DNA from: Glaciimonas sp. CA11.2
Lineage (GTDB): Bacteria > Pseudomonadota > Gammaproteobacteria > Burkholderiales > Burkholderiaceae_D
Length of the DNA stretch: 64,000 bases
Assembly: GCF_034314045.1 (NCBI RefSeq)
Contig: NZ_JAVIWL010000001.1
Location: 1,674,001 to 1,738,000 of the forward strand
Direction of reading: 5' to 3'
Part shown: positions 1 to 8,108 of the stretch, in pieces
How the letters are laid out: each line of letters starts with the position of its first letter
Position numbering within the stretch: the first letter of the stretch is position 1
The notes under the pieces: model-generated
The model's database searches: none
What the model saw: only the letters and a program-made list of their open reading frames with translations
What the model was told of the DNA's origin: nothing
Translations under genes and position numbers: made by a program

Positions 1-51
1 TAATTCATGGACGAACACACCGAAAAACGGTATCCTTCGTACCTCTCATAT

Positions 52-127
52 GCGGCTGTAGCTCAGTGGATAGAGTATTGGCCTCCGAAGCCAAGGGTCG
101 CTGGTTCGATTCCAGCCAGCCGCACCA
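52..127 (+). tRNA. tRNA-Arg (anticodon CCG)
   Basis: A complete 76-nt cloverleaf can be folded. The acceptor stem GCGGCTG pairs with CAGCCGC. The anticodon arm has loop CTCCGAA, giving anticodon CCG. The T arm is GCTGG-TTCGATT-CCAGC, the discriminator base is A, and the CCA end is encoded. It reads the rare Arg codon CGG. A hairpin with a T run lies 18 nt downstream. Confidence 0.96.
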
Positions 128-145
128 ATGAAAAGTATAAATATC

Positions 146-182
146 AAAGAGTTACGCGCTTGGTGCCCGTGGCTCTTTTTTG
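146..182 (+). terminator. Rho-independent terminator after tRNA-Arg
   Basis: AAAGAGTTAC (146-155) pairs with GTGGCTCTTT (169-178), allowing two G-U pairs, around a 13-nt loop, and the stem runs into a T tract. It fits the end of the tRNA transcript. Confidence 0.5.
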
Positions 183-420
183 TTTTCTACGGCCGACATC
201 GCTTCGTGTAACCGCTGCGTAACCCCTCTCGATAAATACGAATGCAATGGCTTGATATCTATACAGCGTTTAATTTAATTAACGAAATTTTAAGTGCAGT
301 ATTTTATGCAAGACCGTTTCTCATCACGAATTTCGGAATGCCAAGTCGGGCAAATTAAGGCAACATAACGGGATGAACCGGGAATCTAAGGTGGACTGAC
401 GTGGCATCCCTATTCACCGC

Positions 421-2364
421 CTAAAAAGGTACAGCAAGCTGATGCCAGGTTCTTAAAAGTATCCTCGGCGTCACTGCCAGAGGAACAATTTTCACCCTGC
501 CATCCATAGCCTGAATAACTAAACCGCGCTTGCCATTAGGTTGGGTTACGATTACCGGCGACGATATTGAAGCTGGCACGCGAATCGACATCTGATGCGG
601 TGGCAAGGTTGGAAATGGCGCTTTTGACGGCGTGCTACCGGTCGTGAAATCTATTAACATAAGCTCTGAAGAAGGCGCATTATCCAAACCGGTATGGACG
701 CCGGGTGTCATTGTCATAATAACCAACATGCCATTCAGTATTTGTAATTTTCCAACCACGCGCTCACCCCGATCCGGGAGTTCAACATACCATCCGCGCT
801 GATTACGCCAGTTAATAGCATTTTTGCTGATCGTCCGACCGCCCTCAATACGGGAGAGCGTTTGTTGCTGCAACTGATAGGCGCCATCAATGGTCGTCAC
901 GCCATCAGGCTTCTCCCATAAGGCATAAACTGCCTGAACCTGGGTATCCGCAGGATCGCTTATCTCGAATAACTTCCCGGTCCCAAACATAATCATGCGT
1001 CCACCATTGGGATGACGTGCCATCACCGGCTGTTGAACAATCGGCTGAGGCTTTCCCTGGCGATCATGCGCGACATACAATGGCCGACGTTGATAACCGA
1101 CAGTCCACGCATGCGGATCGGTGCTTTCCAAATCGAATTTCCACACATTGCCGCGTAAATCACCGGCATAGGCGGCGATAACTTCTCTGTGAGCGTTAAA
1201 GAGCAGGGCTGGCGTTGACAACCCGTTTGGTGCGGTTTTCCCCCCGTGTTCGGTATGAATTTTTTTTATCAGCGAGCCATCGGCGACATTCACCAGATAG
1301 AGCGTCGCTTTATTATTTTTGCTGTCGTAGCCGTTTCCGTATAAAGCCGCCCACTGCCCGTTACGTAACCGCACGACTGCGGCCTCACCAAACACATGCC
1401 CCATATCGTTATCGATCACACCGCCGCGCAATGTATCTGATCGCTCCCACATCACGCTCTTAGCACTCAAAGCATCGGGCGAGCTAACGTCGAGCGCAAA
1501 AACGCTTTTAGCACCCGCGCCAGTTGAGCCAAGGACGATTGTTTTCCACATCGGAGTTGATGCGCTTCCTCGTTGTAGATAAGCGTCGCCTTCCGTCAAC
1601 TTGCCATCGACAAAATAGTGATGTTTGTGTTTATAATTTGGATCGCTGAGTAAGTGCAAATGTGGAAACACTGCATGGGGAATATACGCAAATCGCTCCG
1701 CACCGGTTGTGGCCTCGAATGCGTGCAACATACCGTCATTTGCACCGACATACAACATCGCCGTGCGCGCACTTTTTGCCCTTTCGTAATCCTGATAGAT
1801 GCTTCCGCCGCCGTGAATATCCGCCAAAGCCGTATAACCCAAATGCGTGTTCTTAACATAAATCGGCAGCGAATTAACGATATCGCCTAACCTGCTTTTA
1901 CGACTCCTGAAATGACCGATCTGATGCGACGCTTCTAAGGCTGGATCGCCCCGCACATAGGCCAACATTTCGATCGATCCTATCGTCGTTTTTTGTTGTT
2001 CCGTTAATCCGGACCATTGAAAGTCAGTAGCGCTGTTAGTCTCTGGATTCCAAGTCGCGATATTGCGCACTTTCCAGCCAGGAATGTGTTTCTCTGCATC
2101 CCATAAACGTGCTCCAACGCTACCATCGGCCTTGGCGTGATAGGCTTTTAACTGACCACTCCAATCATCGGCAGTAAAACTTGCGCGATACACAATCGAT
2201 GCGTTATCGAGCAATGGATTGTTATAAATCAGACCAGAAGATCCTGCGGAAGTAAAAAATGGTAACTGAGATATACGACCGAAAGCAGGAGTAAAAATCG
2301 TGAGTCCGATCAATACAATCCCTGCTCTATAGATTATTTTTCTCAACATATTTTTTCCGCTCAT
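421..2364 (-). CDS. pilY1: PilY1-like type IV pilus tip/biogenesis protein (short form)
   Basis: The 647-residue protein has an N-terminal signal peptide (hydrophobic core about residues 12-28) followed directly by the PilC/PilY1 C-terminal beta-propeller domain. Recognisable propeller segments include YVGANDGMLHAF near residue 203, the FALDVSSPDAL strand and the YGNGYDSKNN loop. PilY1 proteins are usually 1,000 residues or more, with an N-terminal half (often von Willebrand A-like) before the propeller; that half is absent here. The start is supported by GGAGA seven bases upstream. It is the last gene of pilV-pilX-pilY1, 30 bp after pilX. PilY1 works with minor pilins at the pilus tip in extension, adhesion and surface sensing. 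The family call is firm; function of this short form is inference. Confidence 0.85.
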   Translation of the reverse strand: MSGKNMLRKIIYRAGIVLIGLTIFTPAFGRISQLPFFTSAGSSGLIYNNPLLDNASIVYRASFTADDWSGQLKAYHAKADGSVGARLWDAEKHIPGWKVRNIATWNPETNSATDFQWSGLTEQQKTTIGSIEMLAYVRGDPALEASHQIGHFRSRKSRLGDIVNSLPIYVKNTHLGYTALADIHGGGSIYQDYERAKSARTAMLYVGANDGMLHAFEATTGAERFAYIPHAVFPHLHLLSDPNYKHKHHYFVDGKLTEGDAYLQRGSASTPMWKTIVLGSTGAGAKSVFALDVSSPDALSAKSVMWERSDTLRGGVIDNDMGHVFGEAAVVRLRNGQWAALYGNGYDSKNNKATLYLVNVADGSLIKKIHTEHGGKTAPNGLSTPALLFNAHREVIAAYAGDLRGNVWKFDLESTDPHAWTVGYQRRPLYVAHDRQGKPQPIVQQPVMARHPNGGRMIMFGTGKLFEISDPADTQVQAVYALWEKPDGVTTIDGAYQLQQQTLSRIEGGRTISKNAINWRNQRGWYVELPDRGERVVGKLQILNGMLVIMTMTPGVHTGLDNAPSSELMLIDFTTGSTPSKAPFPTLPPHQMSIRVPASISSPVIVTQPNGKRGLVIQAMDGRVKIVPLAVTPRILLRTWHQLAVPF

Positions 2365-2394
2365 GGCATTCTCCAGGTTCCAAATCTATAGTGA

Positions 2395-2949
2395 TCACAG
2401 TCGTAAATAACTTTGCAACAATACCGTCACATTAGTGGTGACGCCGACACCACGTGCAGTAATGCGATAAGCCTTTAGGGGATCGGCAGGATTCAAGCCA
2501 AATTCGTAGTCACCGGTAAGCGCCATTTTTTCAATCATGCAACGGGGCGGCTTGACGAGGCCAACACTACTAACAATATGAGACGGAAGGCCGATAGAAA
2601 TTACGTCACTACGCCAGTTTTCCGACAACTCCCAATGGTTTTTCCCTTGACTAATGCCGTCGGCAATAGGACCTTGCGGTAACTGAGGTGGAAACACCGC
2701 ATGCGATATCGACAGTTCTTGGGCTAATTTTTCGCAATAGCGGAGCATTTGTTCCGCGGCTTCAAAAGCAAGTTGCTGACTCCGCAAATTTCCAGCCATT
2801 TTCTCTTCCAGAGTGACGTTACGAATTGCAGCAACACCAATAATCGTCATCACCAAAAGAAAAATCAGCGTTACCGGTAGTGCAATACCACGTGACTGGA
2901 TGATCAGTTTTTTTATCGTCCAGATTACTGGCACGTTTGCTTTCATCAT
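2395..2949 (-). CDS. pilX: PilX-like minor pilin / pilus assembly protein
   Basis: The N-terminal part carries GIALPVTLIFLLVMTIIG followed by an EEKMAGNLR segment and AFEAAEQMLR, the typical PilX N-terminal region with its single hydrophobic helix. The frame is open further upstream to 3039, but that would overlap pilV by about 70 bp. I prefer the ATG at 2949 (or the adjacent one at 2946), 17 bp after the pilV stop, although its ribosome-binding site is weak. About 184 residues is near the usual size. It belongs to the minor pilin set that primes type IV pilus assembly with PilV and PilY1. PilW, normally encoded between PilV and PilX, is missing. Confidence 0.8.
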   Translation of the reverse strand: MMKANVPVIWTIKKLIIQSRGIALPVTLIFLLVMTIIGVAAIRNVTLEEKMAGNLRSQQLAFEAAEQMLRYCEKLAQELSISHAVFPPQLPQGPIADGISQGKNHWELSENWRSDVISIGLPSHIVSSVGLVKPPRCMIEKMALTGDYEFGLNPADPLKAYRITARGVGVTTNVTVLLQSYLRL

Positions 2950-2966
2950 CAATGCACTATTCACTT

Positions 2967-3533
2967 TCACGGAACGAATATCGTCGTAAAACAGCGCACA
3001 TCTTGATCGGTTGCAGCATTCAATGCAGCGGTTCGGCATTGTGTTTTATTGAGCACGCTTTCGCTGTCATTTGCCTCGCTTTCCGTACGGTTGCCTGGCT
3101 CTCTGAAATACACGCTAACGGCGAAACCCTTGGCCACGGAACCAGATATTTCACCCCAACCGCCAGCCATAGCATTCGCAAGCGCCGTGCGCCATTCGTA
3201 AATATCAAGAGCCGCAATTTCCGCATGCGTACAAGAAGAGGAAATAGCGCAGCCAGGCGCTTGCGGCACATCGCCGTTAGCGGGTGGATAGTTTTGTAAA
3301 GCCGGACTGTAATAACCTGCACGCGCACCCTGGATATTGGCGCGCACACGCTCAGCGAGATTGTGGCTATACGTGGCGGCTATCGCACGGTAATGGGCAA
3401 CTTTTTGATATCGCAGCGCGGCCATTTGTAAGCCAGCCAGACCCATTAAAGAGAAGGCGGTAATCACGATAGCGATCAACACTTCAATAAGACCAGCGCC
3501 ACCCGGATGATGTAATTTCACTGCGGCCAACAA
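2967..3533 (-). CDS. pilV: Type IV pilus modification minor pilin PilV
   Basis: The 188-residue prepilin-like protein has a short basic leader ending in GG, then AGLIEVLIAIVITAFSLMG. Cleavage after GG puts Glu at mature position 5, as expected for prepilin peptidase substrates. The downstream segment QMAALRYQKVAHYRAIAATY is typical of PilV. It is the first gene of the minus-strand pilV-pilX-pilY1 operon. A TATAAT box and an inverted-repeat element lie about 130-175 bp upstream. Confidence 0.87.
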   Translation of the reverse strand: MLAAVKLHHPGGAGLIEVLIAIVITAFSLMGLAGLQMAALRYQKVAHYRAIAATYSHNLAERVRANIQGARAGYYSPALQNYPPANGDVPQAPGCAISSSCTHAEIAALDIYEWRTALANAMAGGWGEISGSVAKGFAVSVYFREPGNRTESEANDSESVLNKTQCRTAALNAATDQDVRCFTTIFVP

Positions 3534-4032
3534 CTAGCCAAAGCCTTTCCGCTCAATGCTCCCACGCAGCATATGAGCGGCTTGGCAACACCCAAAGTCT
3601 GACAAAAAAACATCAACCCAGCGCAAATAACCATTATTTAATCTCATAGAATCAATGGCTGGAAATTATAGTCATCACGGACTGACTCAACAATAGGGAA
3701 AATACCTAAATCGTGCGAGTGAGGGCGGTATATATACTCACTTTGGATACACAATACAGCCTTGTAAACTGAAACCAAAGTGAAAAGCATTATTAGACTC
3801 TCTCAAAAAATTAATTTGCACTAAAGGTAACGCATCGAACCATTTTTCGGGCGAACTTTCTCTCATCAACTTTGTGGTCTCGCATATGACAGGTTTATGC
3901 GCTAAACCATCCAGGCGCTAACAATTTATCGCCGACATTTATGCGATATCCACAACGTATTATTTTGAAAATATAACCTCTTTTTTTACACGAATTAATA
4001 GCTTCACTCATTCCTTATCTGGAGATCGATGC
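3534..4032. other. Divergent intergenic region between pilV and the csgG-like operon
   Basis: There is no convincing gene here. The region holds the pilV promoter element (3665-3708, minus) and an AT-rich leader before the csgG-like start with a good ribosome-binding site (GGAG at 4020-4023). Nothing else was recognised. Confidence 0.6.
3665..3708 (-). promoter_or_regulatory. pilV promoter with inverted repeat TAGGT-N5-CCCTA
   Basis: On the minus strand, TATAAT (forward 3665-3670) is preceded at 17 bp by TTGTTG and, 24 bp upstream of the -10, by the 15-bp inverted repeat TAGGTATTTTCCCTA (forward 3694-3708). The same arrangement occurs upstream of cdiB and at 7682-7725. The position overlapping the -35 suggests an activator or repressor site; the regulator is unknown. 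Confidence 0.6.
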
Positions 4033-4719
4033 ATGAAAAAAATTAAAATATTTCCGCTGATTTTTACCGTTTTATTACTGTCCGTTTTGGGAGGATGTGC
4101 TACCGAAAGTTCGACGGCTGTTCCTGTTCAACAGGTAGAAACTGCTGGCAAACCGTATGTTGGTCAGCGCACCCAAATTGCGGTCGGAAAATTTGATAAC
4201 CGTTCTAGTTATATGCGCGGCATTTTTTCTGATGGTGTTGATCGTCTTGGTGGTCAGGCAAAGACCATTTTGATCACGCATCTTCAGCAAACTAACCGAT
4301 TTAATGTCCTTGATCGCGATAATCTGCAAGAAATTCAGCAGGAAGCAGCGATCAAAAAACAAGCTCAACACCTCAAAGGCGCAGATTTTGTCATTACTGG
4401 CGATGTCACCGAATTTGGGCGGAAAGAAGTCGGCGACCAACAGCTTTTTGGCATTCTTGGACGTGGAAAGATTCAAACAGCTTATGCCAAGGTCAACCTG
4501 AATATTGTCAACATTAAGACCTCCGAAGTCGTATTTTCTACGCAAGGGGCGGGAGAATACAATCTTTCCAACCGTGAAATCATCGGCTTTGGCGGCACTG
4601 CTAGCTACGACTCAACGTTAAACGGAAAAGTACTCGATTTAGCGATGCGCGAAGCGATCAATAAACTCGTCTCAGCCATCGATTCTGGCACATGGCAACC
4701 GACATTAAAAAATAACTAG
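4033..4719 (+). CDS. CsgG-family outer-membrane lipoprotein
   Basis: The 228-residue precursor has a lipoprotein signal ending in the lipobox LGGC (Cys about residue 22). The mature part has the CsgG-family pattern: RTQIAVGKFDNRSS, then NRFNVLDRDNLQEIQQE, then ADFVITGDVTEFG and a C-terminal amphipathic segment. Curli CsgG forms a secretion pore, but here no csgA, csgB, csgE or csgF is present. Members of this superfamily paired with DUF4810 and DUF799 lipoproteins form a conserved trio of unknown role. It is followed after 15 bp by the DUF4810 gene and ends in TAG. The start is fixed by GGAG about nine bases upstream. Substrate and partner are unknown. Confidence 0.85.
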   Translation: MKKIKIFPLIFTVLLLSVLGGCATESSTAVPVQQVETAGKPYVGQRTQIAVGKFDNRSSYMRGIFSDGVDRLGGQAKTILITHLQQTNRFNVLDRDNLQEIQQEAAIKKQAQHLKGADFVITGDVTEFGRKEVGDQQLFGILGRGKIQTAYAKVNLNIVNIKTSEVVFSTQGAGEYNLSNREIIGFGGTASYDSTLNGKVLDLAMREAINKLVSAIDSGTWQPTLKNN

Positions 4720-4734
4720 AGCCTGATTAAAAAC

Positions 4735-5097
4735 ATGAAAAAATTATTTAGTAAACGATCAGTTTTGCCGATTGTGTTCTTGGGCTGCGTCTTGCTAAGT
4801 GGATGCAACACCGCACCAAAGACGCTTTATCAGTGGGAAGGCTACCAGCCCCAAGTATACGAGCACTTTAAAGGCGAACAGGGCGCAGAACAACAAATCA
4901 GCATTCTAGAACAAGATCTGCAGAAAATTCGCGCGACAGACGGCATGACTCCACCCGGCTATCACGCGCATCTGGGTATGTTGTATGCAGAGATCGGAAA
5001 AAACGATCAGATGGCGCAGGAATTTGAGACAGAAAAAACACTGTTTCCTGAGTCTGCAACCTACATAGATTTTCTATTAAAAAATTCAAAAAAATAA
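4735..5097 (+). CDS. DUF4810 lipoprotein
   Basis: The small 120-residue lipoprotein has lipobox LLSGC (Cys about residue 24) followed by the motif LYQWEGYQPQVYEHFKG characteristic of DUF4810. The C-terminal half (PPGYHAHLGMLYAEIGKNDQMAQEFETE) resembles a single tetratricopeptide-like helical hairpin. It is the middle gene of the CsgG-like/DUF4810/DUF799 operon, with 15 bp before and 10 bp after it. Known biology for this family is thin; an outer-membrane scaffold for the CsgG-like partner is my inference from the conserved linkage. Confidence 0.85.
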   Translation: MKKLFSKRSVLPIVFLGCVLLSGCNTAPKTLYQWEGYQPQVYEHFKGEQGAEQQISILEQDLQKIRATDGMTPPGYHAHLGMLYAEIGKNDQMAQEFETEKTLFPESATYIDFLLKNSKK

Positions 5098-5107
5098 GGA
5101 AATACCT

Positions 5108-5770
5108 ATGTTAAAAAAGATCCGAAATGGATTTGTATGTTTGTCGGTAATGCTTTTGGCTACCGGGTGTGTTGCACCCGTCAAGCAAATTGATCTGACT
5201 GCATTCAAGCAAAGTCGTCCCAAAACAATTTTGGTATTGCCACCTCTGAATGACTCGCCGGATGTAAAAGCGACATACAGCATGCTGTCGCAATTAACTT
5301 ATCCGTTAAGTGAGGCTGGTTACTACGTACTGCCCGTGGCTTTGGTAGATGAAACGCTTAAGCAAAATGGCCTGACAAGCGCCAGAGATATGCATGATAT
5401 TGCACCTGCCAAGCTCCAAAAAATCTTTGGTGCAGATGCGGCCTTGTATGTAAATGTAAAAAAGTACGGCGCAATTTATACCGTGCTTAACAGTGCTGTG
5501 GTCGTAACGGCCGAAGCGAGGCTAGTCGACTTAAGAACTGGGGATGTCTTATGGAATGGTTCAGCGACGGCATCAAGTAATGAAGAAGGTAACAACGCCA
5601 GTGGTGGATTGATCGGTATGTTAGTGACTGCAGCTATCACGCAGATTGCCAATAACATTACAGATAAAGGTTTCTCGGTGGCTGGTGTCACCAGTCAACG
5701 ATTGCTCTCCACCAACAAGCCTAATGGTTTATTGTATGGTCCGCACTCACCTAAATACGGAACTGATTGA
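5108..5770 (+). CDS. DUF799 / GNA1162-like lipoprotein
   Basis: The 220-residue lipoprotein has lipobox LATGC (Cys about residue 21). The mature part has KTILVLPPLNDSPDVKATYS, LSEAGYYVLPVALVDE and LQKIFGADAALYVNV, the DUF799 signature also seen in neisserial GNA1162. The fold resembles the TolB-N/CsgG-type nucleotide-free alpha/beta domain. It is the third gene of the operon, preceded by AAGGA and followed directly by a strong terminator, so the transcript probably ends here. Function is unknown. Confidence 0.85.
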   Translation: MLKKIRNGFVCLSVMLLATGCVAPVKQIDLTAFKQSRPKTILVLPPLNDSPDVKATYSMLSQLTYPLSEAGYYVLPVALVDETLKQNGLTSARDMHDIAPAKLQKIFGADAALYVNVKKYGAIYTVLNSAVVVTAEARLVDLRTGDVLWNGSATASSNEEGNNASGGLIGMLVTAAITQIANNITDKGFSVAGVTSQRLLSTNKPNGLLYGPHSPKYGTD

Positions 5771-5777
5771 TCTAACG

Positions 5778-5803
5778 AAAAAAGGGGCATGCCCCTTTTT
5801 TTT
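5778..5803 (+). terminator. Rho-independent terminator of the lipoprotein operon
   Basis: A GGGGC-AT-GCCCC hairpin (5784-5795) is flanked by an A run on the left and a nine-T run on the right. It is symmetric enough to work on both strands. Confidence 0.85.
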
Positions 5804-6307
5804 CCACCATGCGTCTAGTTTTAGGTAATCCTTGATCTGTCAGCGCTGTAGGCATCCTAAGTCTTAGCCGCTACTTTTTTTTACGCGTCCACAATGAGGT
5901 TTGTGTTGAGCCCATTCATAATGGCGCTGGTGGGGTTGACATTTACGCAGCCGTCAACGCGATGCCGGGGTCAGTCGAAATTGTTGGGTGCTTGCGATAC
6001 CGTTTCCATCAAGACTTTGTATTGTTCTTGGTTGATGGGGTAGTTGTGCATCCGATAAATTTTGGCTAATGTACCCACTGTGATCACTTCTATTTCCCCT
6101 GCTTATTTAACAAGCAGGGCATTTAATCACATGGGTCAGTTTTAGGCGATCGTCAACAAGCAGCTGGCGTAGGATTGGAAGGCTTGGCTGCGGGCGTTTG
6201 TAAATATGCGGGATAGTAGGATTGCTAAACCTACTCTTTTTGCAAATAAAAATGTTGATTATTGCAAAGTAATTTTTGAATGTGTATGCATGTTAAGAGC
6301 TGCTTGA
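5804..6307. other. Gene-poor stretch with an IS21-like trace
   Basis: There is no intact gene. The only recognisable content is a 38-codon minus-strand frame resembling the start of an IstA transposase, listed separately, and a perfect GC-rich inverted repeat CCTGCTT/AAGCAGG at 6099-6117. Confidence 0.45.
5971..6087 (-). mobile_element. Possible IS21-family (istA) remnant
   Basis: A short frame starting GTG at 6087 encodes VITVGTLAKIYRMH, similar to the first residues of IS21 IstA proteins (typically M-[IV]-T-V-x-x-L-x-K-I-R-R). It then diverges and stops after 38 codons. Upstream on the same strand (about 6131-6150) is CTAAAACTGACCCATGT, resembling IS21-type end sequence. No IstB or second end was found. 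If real, it is a heavily deleted relic. Confidence 0.3.
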
Positions 6308-6901
6308 TTAATCACAGTCTCTAACGTCATCAGTAGTTATTGGCCTCGCTAAAACGGTATCTTTATCAACGATTAAACGACTTAATTCAAACTGACATGA
6401 TCCGCTTGATGGGAAAATCAATTCATAGTCTGCATTTACCCTTGGAGTGAAACCTACCTTTGCCATGCAGCCTTGATAGTATCTCGTGTAACTTGTTGTT
6501 CCGGTTGACATAGTACTAGCGCCAGCAGGCATTAGAAACGTAAATATTACAGGTCTATTTGCAGACAAGTACGCCTCCGCCGCTACAAATCCTTTTTTTT
6601 CTGAAAATGTAGTGGTTGGTATTCCTATTTTTTGACCGTTTAAATTTTTCTCAAATCCGAAAAGATAACTACTCGCAATATGTCCACCACCTGATAAGTT
6701 TTTAGGTAAACATTGGCTATTCGGATAGCCAGTCGACCCTCGATAATCGTTGAATACTTTTGGAATGATGACACGGATTCTAGCGCGCTCGCCATCTTTT
6801 GGCTCAGGAAATGTAACATTATTTTTTATGGCAGCACACCCCAAAAGCATAAGTGGGATGTTAAGAACTAAAAGAATTTTTTTCATAGAATTTTTCGTCA
6901 T
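6308..6901 (-). CDS. Predicted lipoprotein of unknown function
   Basis: From the ATG at 6901 the product is 197 residues with a lipoprotein signal, hydrophobic core LLVLNIPLML and lipobox LLGC (Cys about residue 22). An upstream extension to 7060 would overlap the preceding gene by 150 bp and is rejected; ATG 6886 is an alternative. The mature protein has four or more cysteines (QCL, GCM, SCQF, DCD) and a beta-rich Thr/Ser segment. No family was recognised. It lies 4 bp after the exported 132-residue protein and is probably co-transcribed with it. Both genes are AT-rich with A-run-rich codons, unlike the surrounding core genes, suggesting transfer. Confidence 0.65.
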   Translation of the reverse strand: MTKNSMKKILLVLNIPLMLLGCAAIKNNVTFPEPKDGERARIRVIIPKVFNDYRGSTGYPNSQCLPKNLSGGGHIASSYLFGFEKNLNGQKIGIPTTTFSEKKGFVAAEAYLSANRPVIFTFLMPAGASTMSTGTTSYTRYYQGCMAKVGFTPRVNADYELIFPSSGSCQFELSRLIVDKDTVLARPITTDDVRDCD

Positions 6902-6905
6902 TTTT

Positions 6906-7304
6906 TTACTTGAAATCAAAACGTACATCTTTGACGATTTGGTATTTTCCCCAGTTAAAATTGCAAACCCGTGCAACTTCAACTTGATCTTTACTAACTG
7001 GTACGCATCCTCCTGATATCTCCACACTTTTCTCTCCCTGCTTTGAGAGAGGGAATTCAATTGTTAGGCCATCTGGAATCGTATGTTTTAACTTCACGTT
7101 TTCGACAAAATCATCAACTAAAGAAAAAATGATCACCTTGTCTGCTTTCAACGTGTAAACATCATGCTTAAAAATGTCTCCTGGCGTTAAGCACATTTGA
7201 ATTTCAGTGTTTTCAATTTTTGTTTGCCTACAATCAGGCGTGGCGGCGTAAACAGCGCTTGATAACGTGAAGGTAATCGTTAAAAAAATTAGGTGTTTTC
7301 CCAT
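6906..7304 (-). CDS. Exported protein of unknown function
   Basis: The 132-residue protein has a clear Sec signal peptide (hydrophobic core about residues 4-17, predicted cleavage after SAVYA). The mature part contains four cysteines (DCRQ, MCLT, GGCVP, RVCNF) that could form two disulfides, consistent with a periplasmic beta-rich domain. No family was recognised. It is followed after 4 bp by the lipoprotein gene. The copy of the shared promoter element at 7682-7725 points toward it across 370 bp of non-coding sequence, so it could be the first gene on that transcript; this is inference. Confidence 0.65.
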   Translation of the reverse strand: MGKHLIFLTITFTLSSAVYAATPDCRQTKIENTEIQMCLTPGDIFKHDVYTLKADKVIIFSLVDDFVENVKLKHTIPDGLTIEFPLSKQGEKSVEISGGCVPVSKDQVEVARVCNFNWGKYQIVKDVRFDFK

Positions 7305-7681
7305 GGGGCGTTCTTTCTAAGTAAAAATAATTCGGTTTCTCAACTGAGCAATATTAAAATTTCTTAAGAAAAATATACAAAAATCGAAATAAAATCCAAT
7401 GCAATACCCGACCGTCGAGGTAATTTCTTATGCAGTTCATCACTGAGATTTTAGCCTGCCAAGCCATTGCCCTTTTTTCTTGTTAGTCTCGAACCCATAG
7501 TCACTGAAAGTTACCGCAGCTCTCAGTGAACAGCGCAATCCGCTCTGCGATAGTCATGATTTATTCCTACCGGCCCCAATCAATGGAAATGGAGAGGCAA
7601 GGTTATAGAATGCTCGGGGAGCGAAAATCTCTTAAAAAAAATGTCGCTATTTTAGCGAATTCATAATACTTATTTATGAAA
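7305..7681. other. AT-rich non-coding stretch with an 18-codon minus-strand frame
   Basis: There is no gene of normal size. A tiny frame at 7501-7557 (minus) starts MTIAERIALF and has AGGA eight bases upstream. A neighbouring frame downstream continues with DYGFETNKKKGQW, so this may be the frameshifted start of a lost gene. No family was recognised. Confidence 0.35.
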
Positions 7682-7725
7682 ATTATAGCTATTACAGTGC
7701 AATTTACCAATAGGTAAAAGACCTA
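7682..7725 (-). promoter_or_regulatory. Relict or orphan copy of the shared promoter element
   Basis: On the minus strand TATAAT (forward 7682-7687) lies 24 bp from a perfect 5-5-5 inverted repeat TAGGT-cttttACCTA as read on the minus strand (forward 7711-7725). Similarity to the cdiB upstream region continues for about 40 bp further (to about 7765), so this is a diverged duplicate of that promoter rather than chance. Confidence 0.6.
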
Positions 7726-7780
7726 AAAAATTATGCTTAAAACCGCATATTTTTCTAGAAAAAATATTGAATTTTTGTGC

Positions 7781-8107
7781 AGCCCGGAGACGCCGCGGTG
7801 ATGTTTGCTTTAACTGGTATCGCGATTGACGCTGACGCTGACACCGAAGCCGCTGCAGCTTCTGTTTTGGGAATCGGCTCTAGTGATTTGACATTAAGGG
7901 ACGTGGCGTGTCCGACGGTGATGGGTTAATCTACCGTCAAGGAATTATTAAACCGGCCTGCGATCTACAAAAATTGAAAGGGTTAGCAGCCCCTTTGTTA
8001 AGGAGTGCATAAAAGCGTATAAATCGACAGTATATTTTCCATTACTGTTCGCGGCTAGTTGCTTGGCAAGCGTTTTTTCATCAGGATGCAACTGCCGGTT
8101 ATTAGCG
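7781..8107 (-). pseudogene. Remnants of a cdiA-like gene and a third toxin module
   Basis: Reading the minus strand from 8107, the frame encodes NNRQLHPDEKTLAKQLAANS followed by NGKYTVD, the pre-toxin segment found in cdiA, then runs into unrelated codons and a stop. Further down (about 7800-7875) the minus strand reads a GGCTTCGGTGTCAGCGTCAGC stretch close to the cdiA sequence at 11670-11725, with frame lost. These are degraded pieces of haemagglutinin repeat and toxin cassette, with no functional product expected. Confidence 0.65.
8025..8107 (-). repeat. Pre-toxin repeat, copy 3 (diverged)
   Basis: A diverged copy of the roughly 80-bp sequence that precedes the variable toxin in cdiA. Downstream sequence is not toxin-like. 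The copy begins right after the stop of the immunity-like gene at 8109. Confidence 0.75.
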
Positions 8108-8108
8108 A

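Noticed and set aside
7..222. 71-codon frame across the tRNA-Arg gene
   Set aside because: It overlaps the full tRNA cloverleaf and has no protein similarity that I recognise.
2950..3039. Upstream extension of pilX to 3039
   Set aside because: It would overlap pilV by about 70 bp and add Cys-rich residues unlike any PilX; the ATG at 2949 is preferred.
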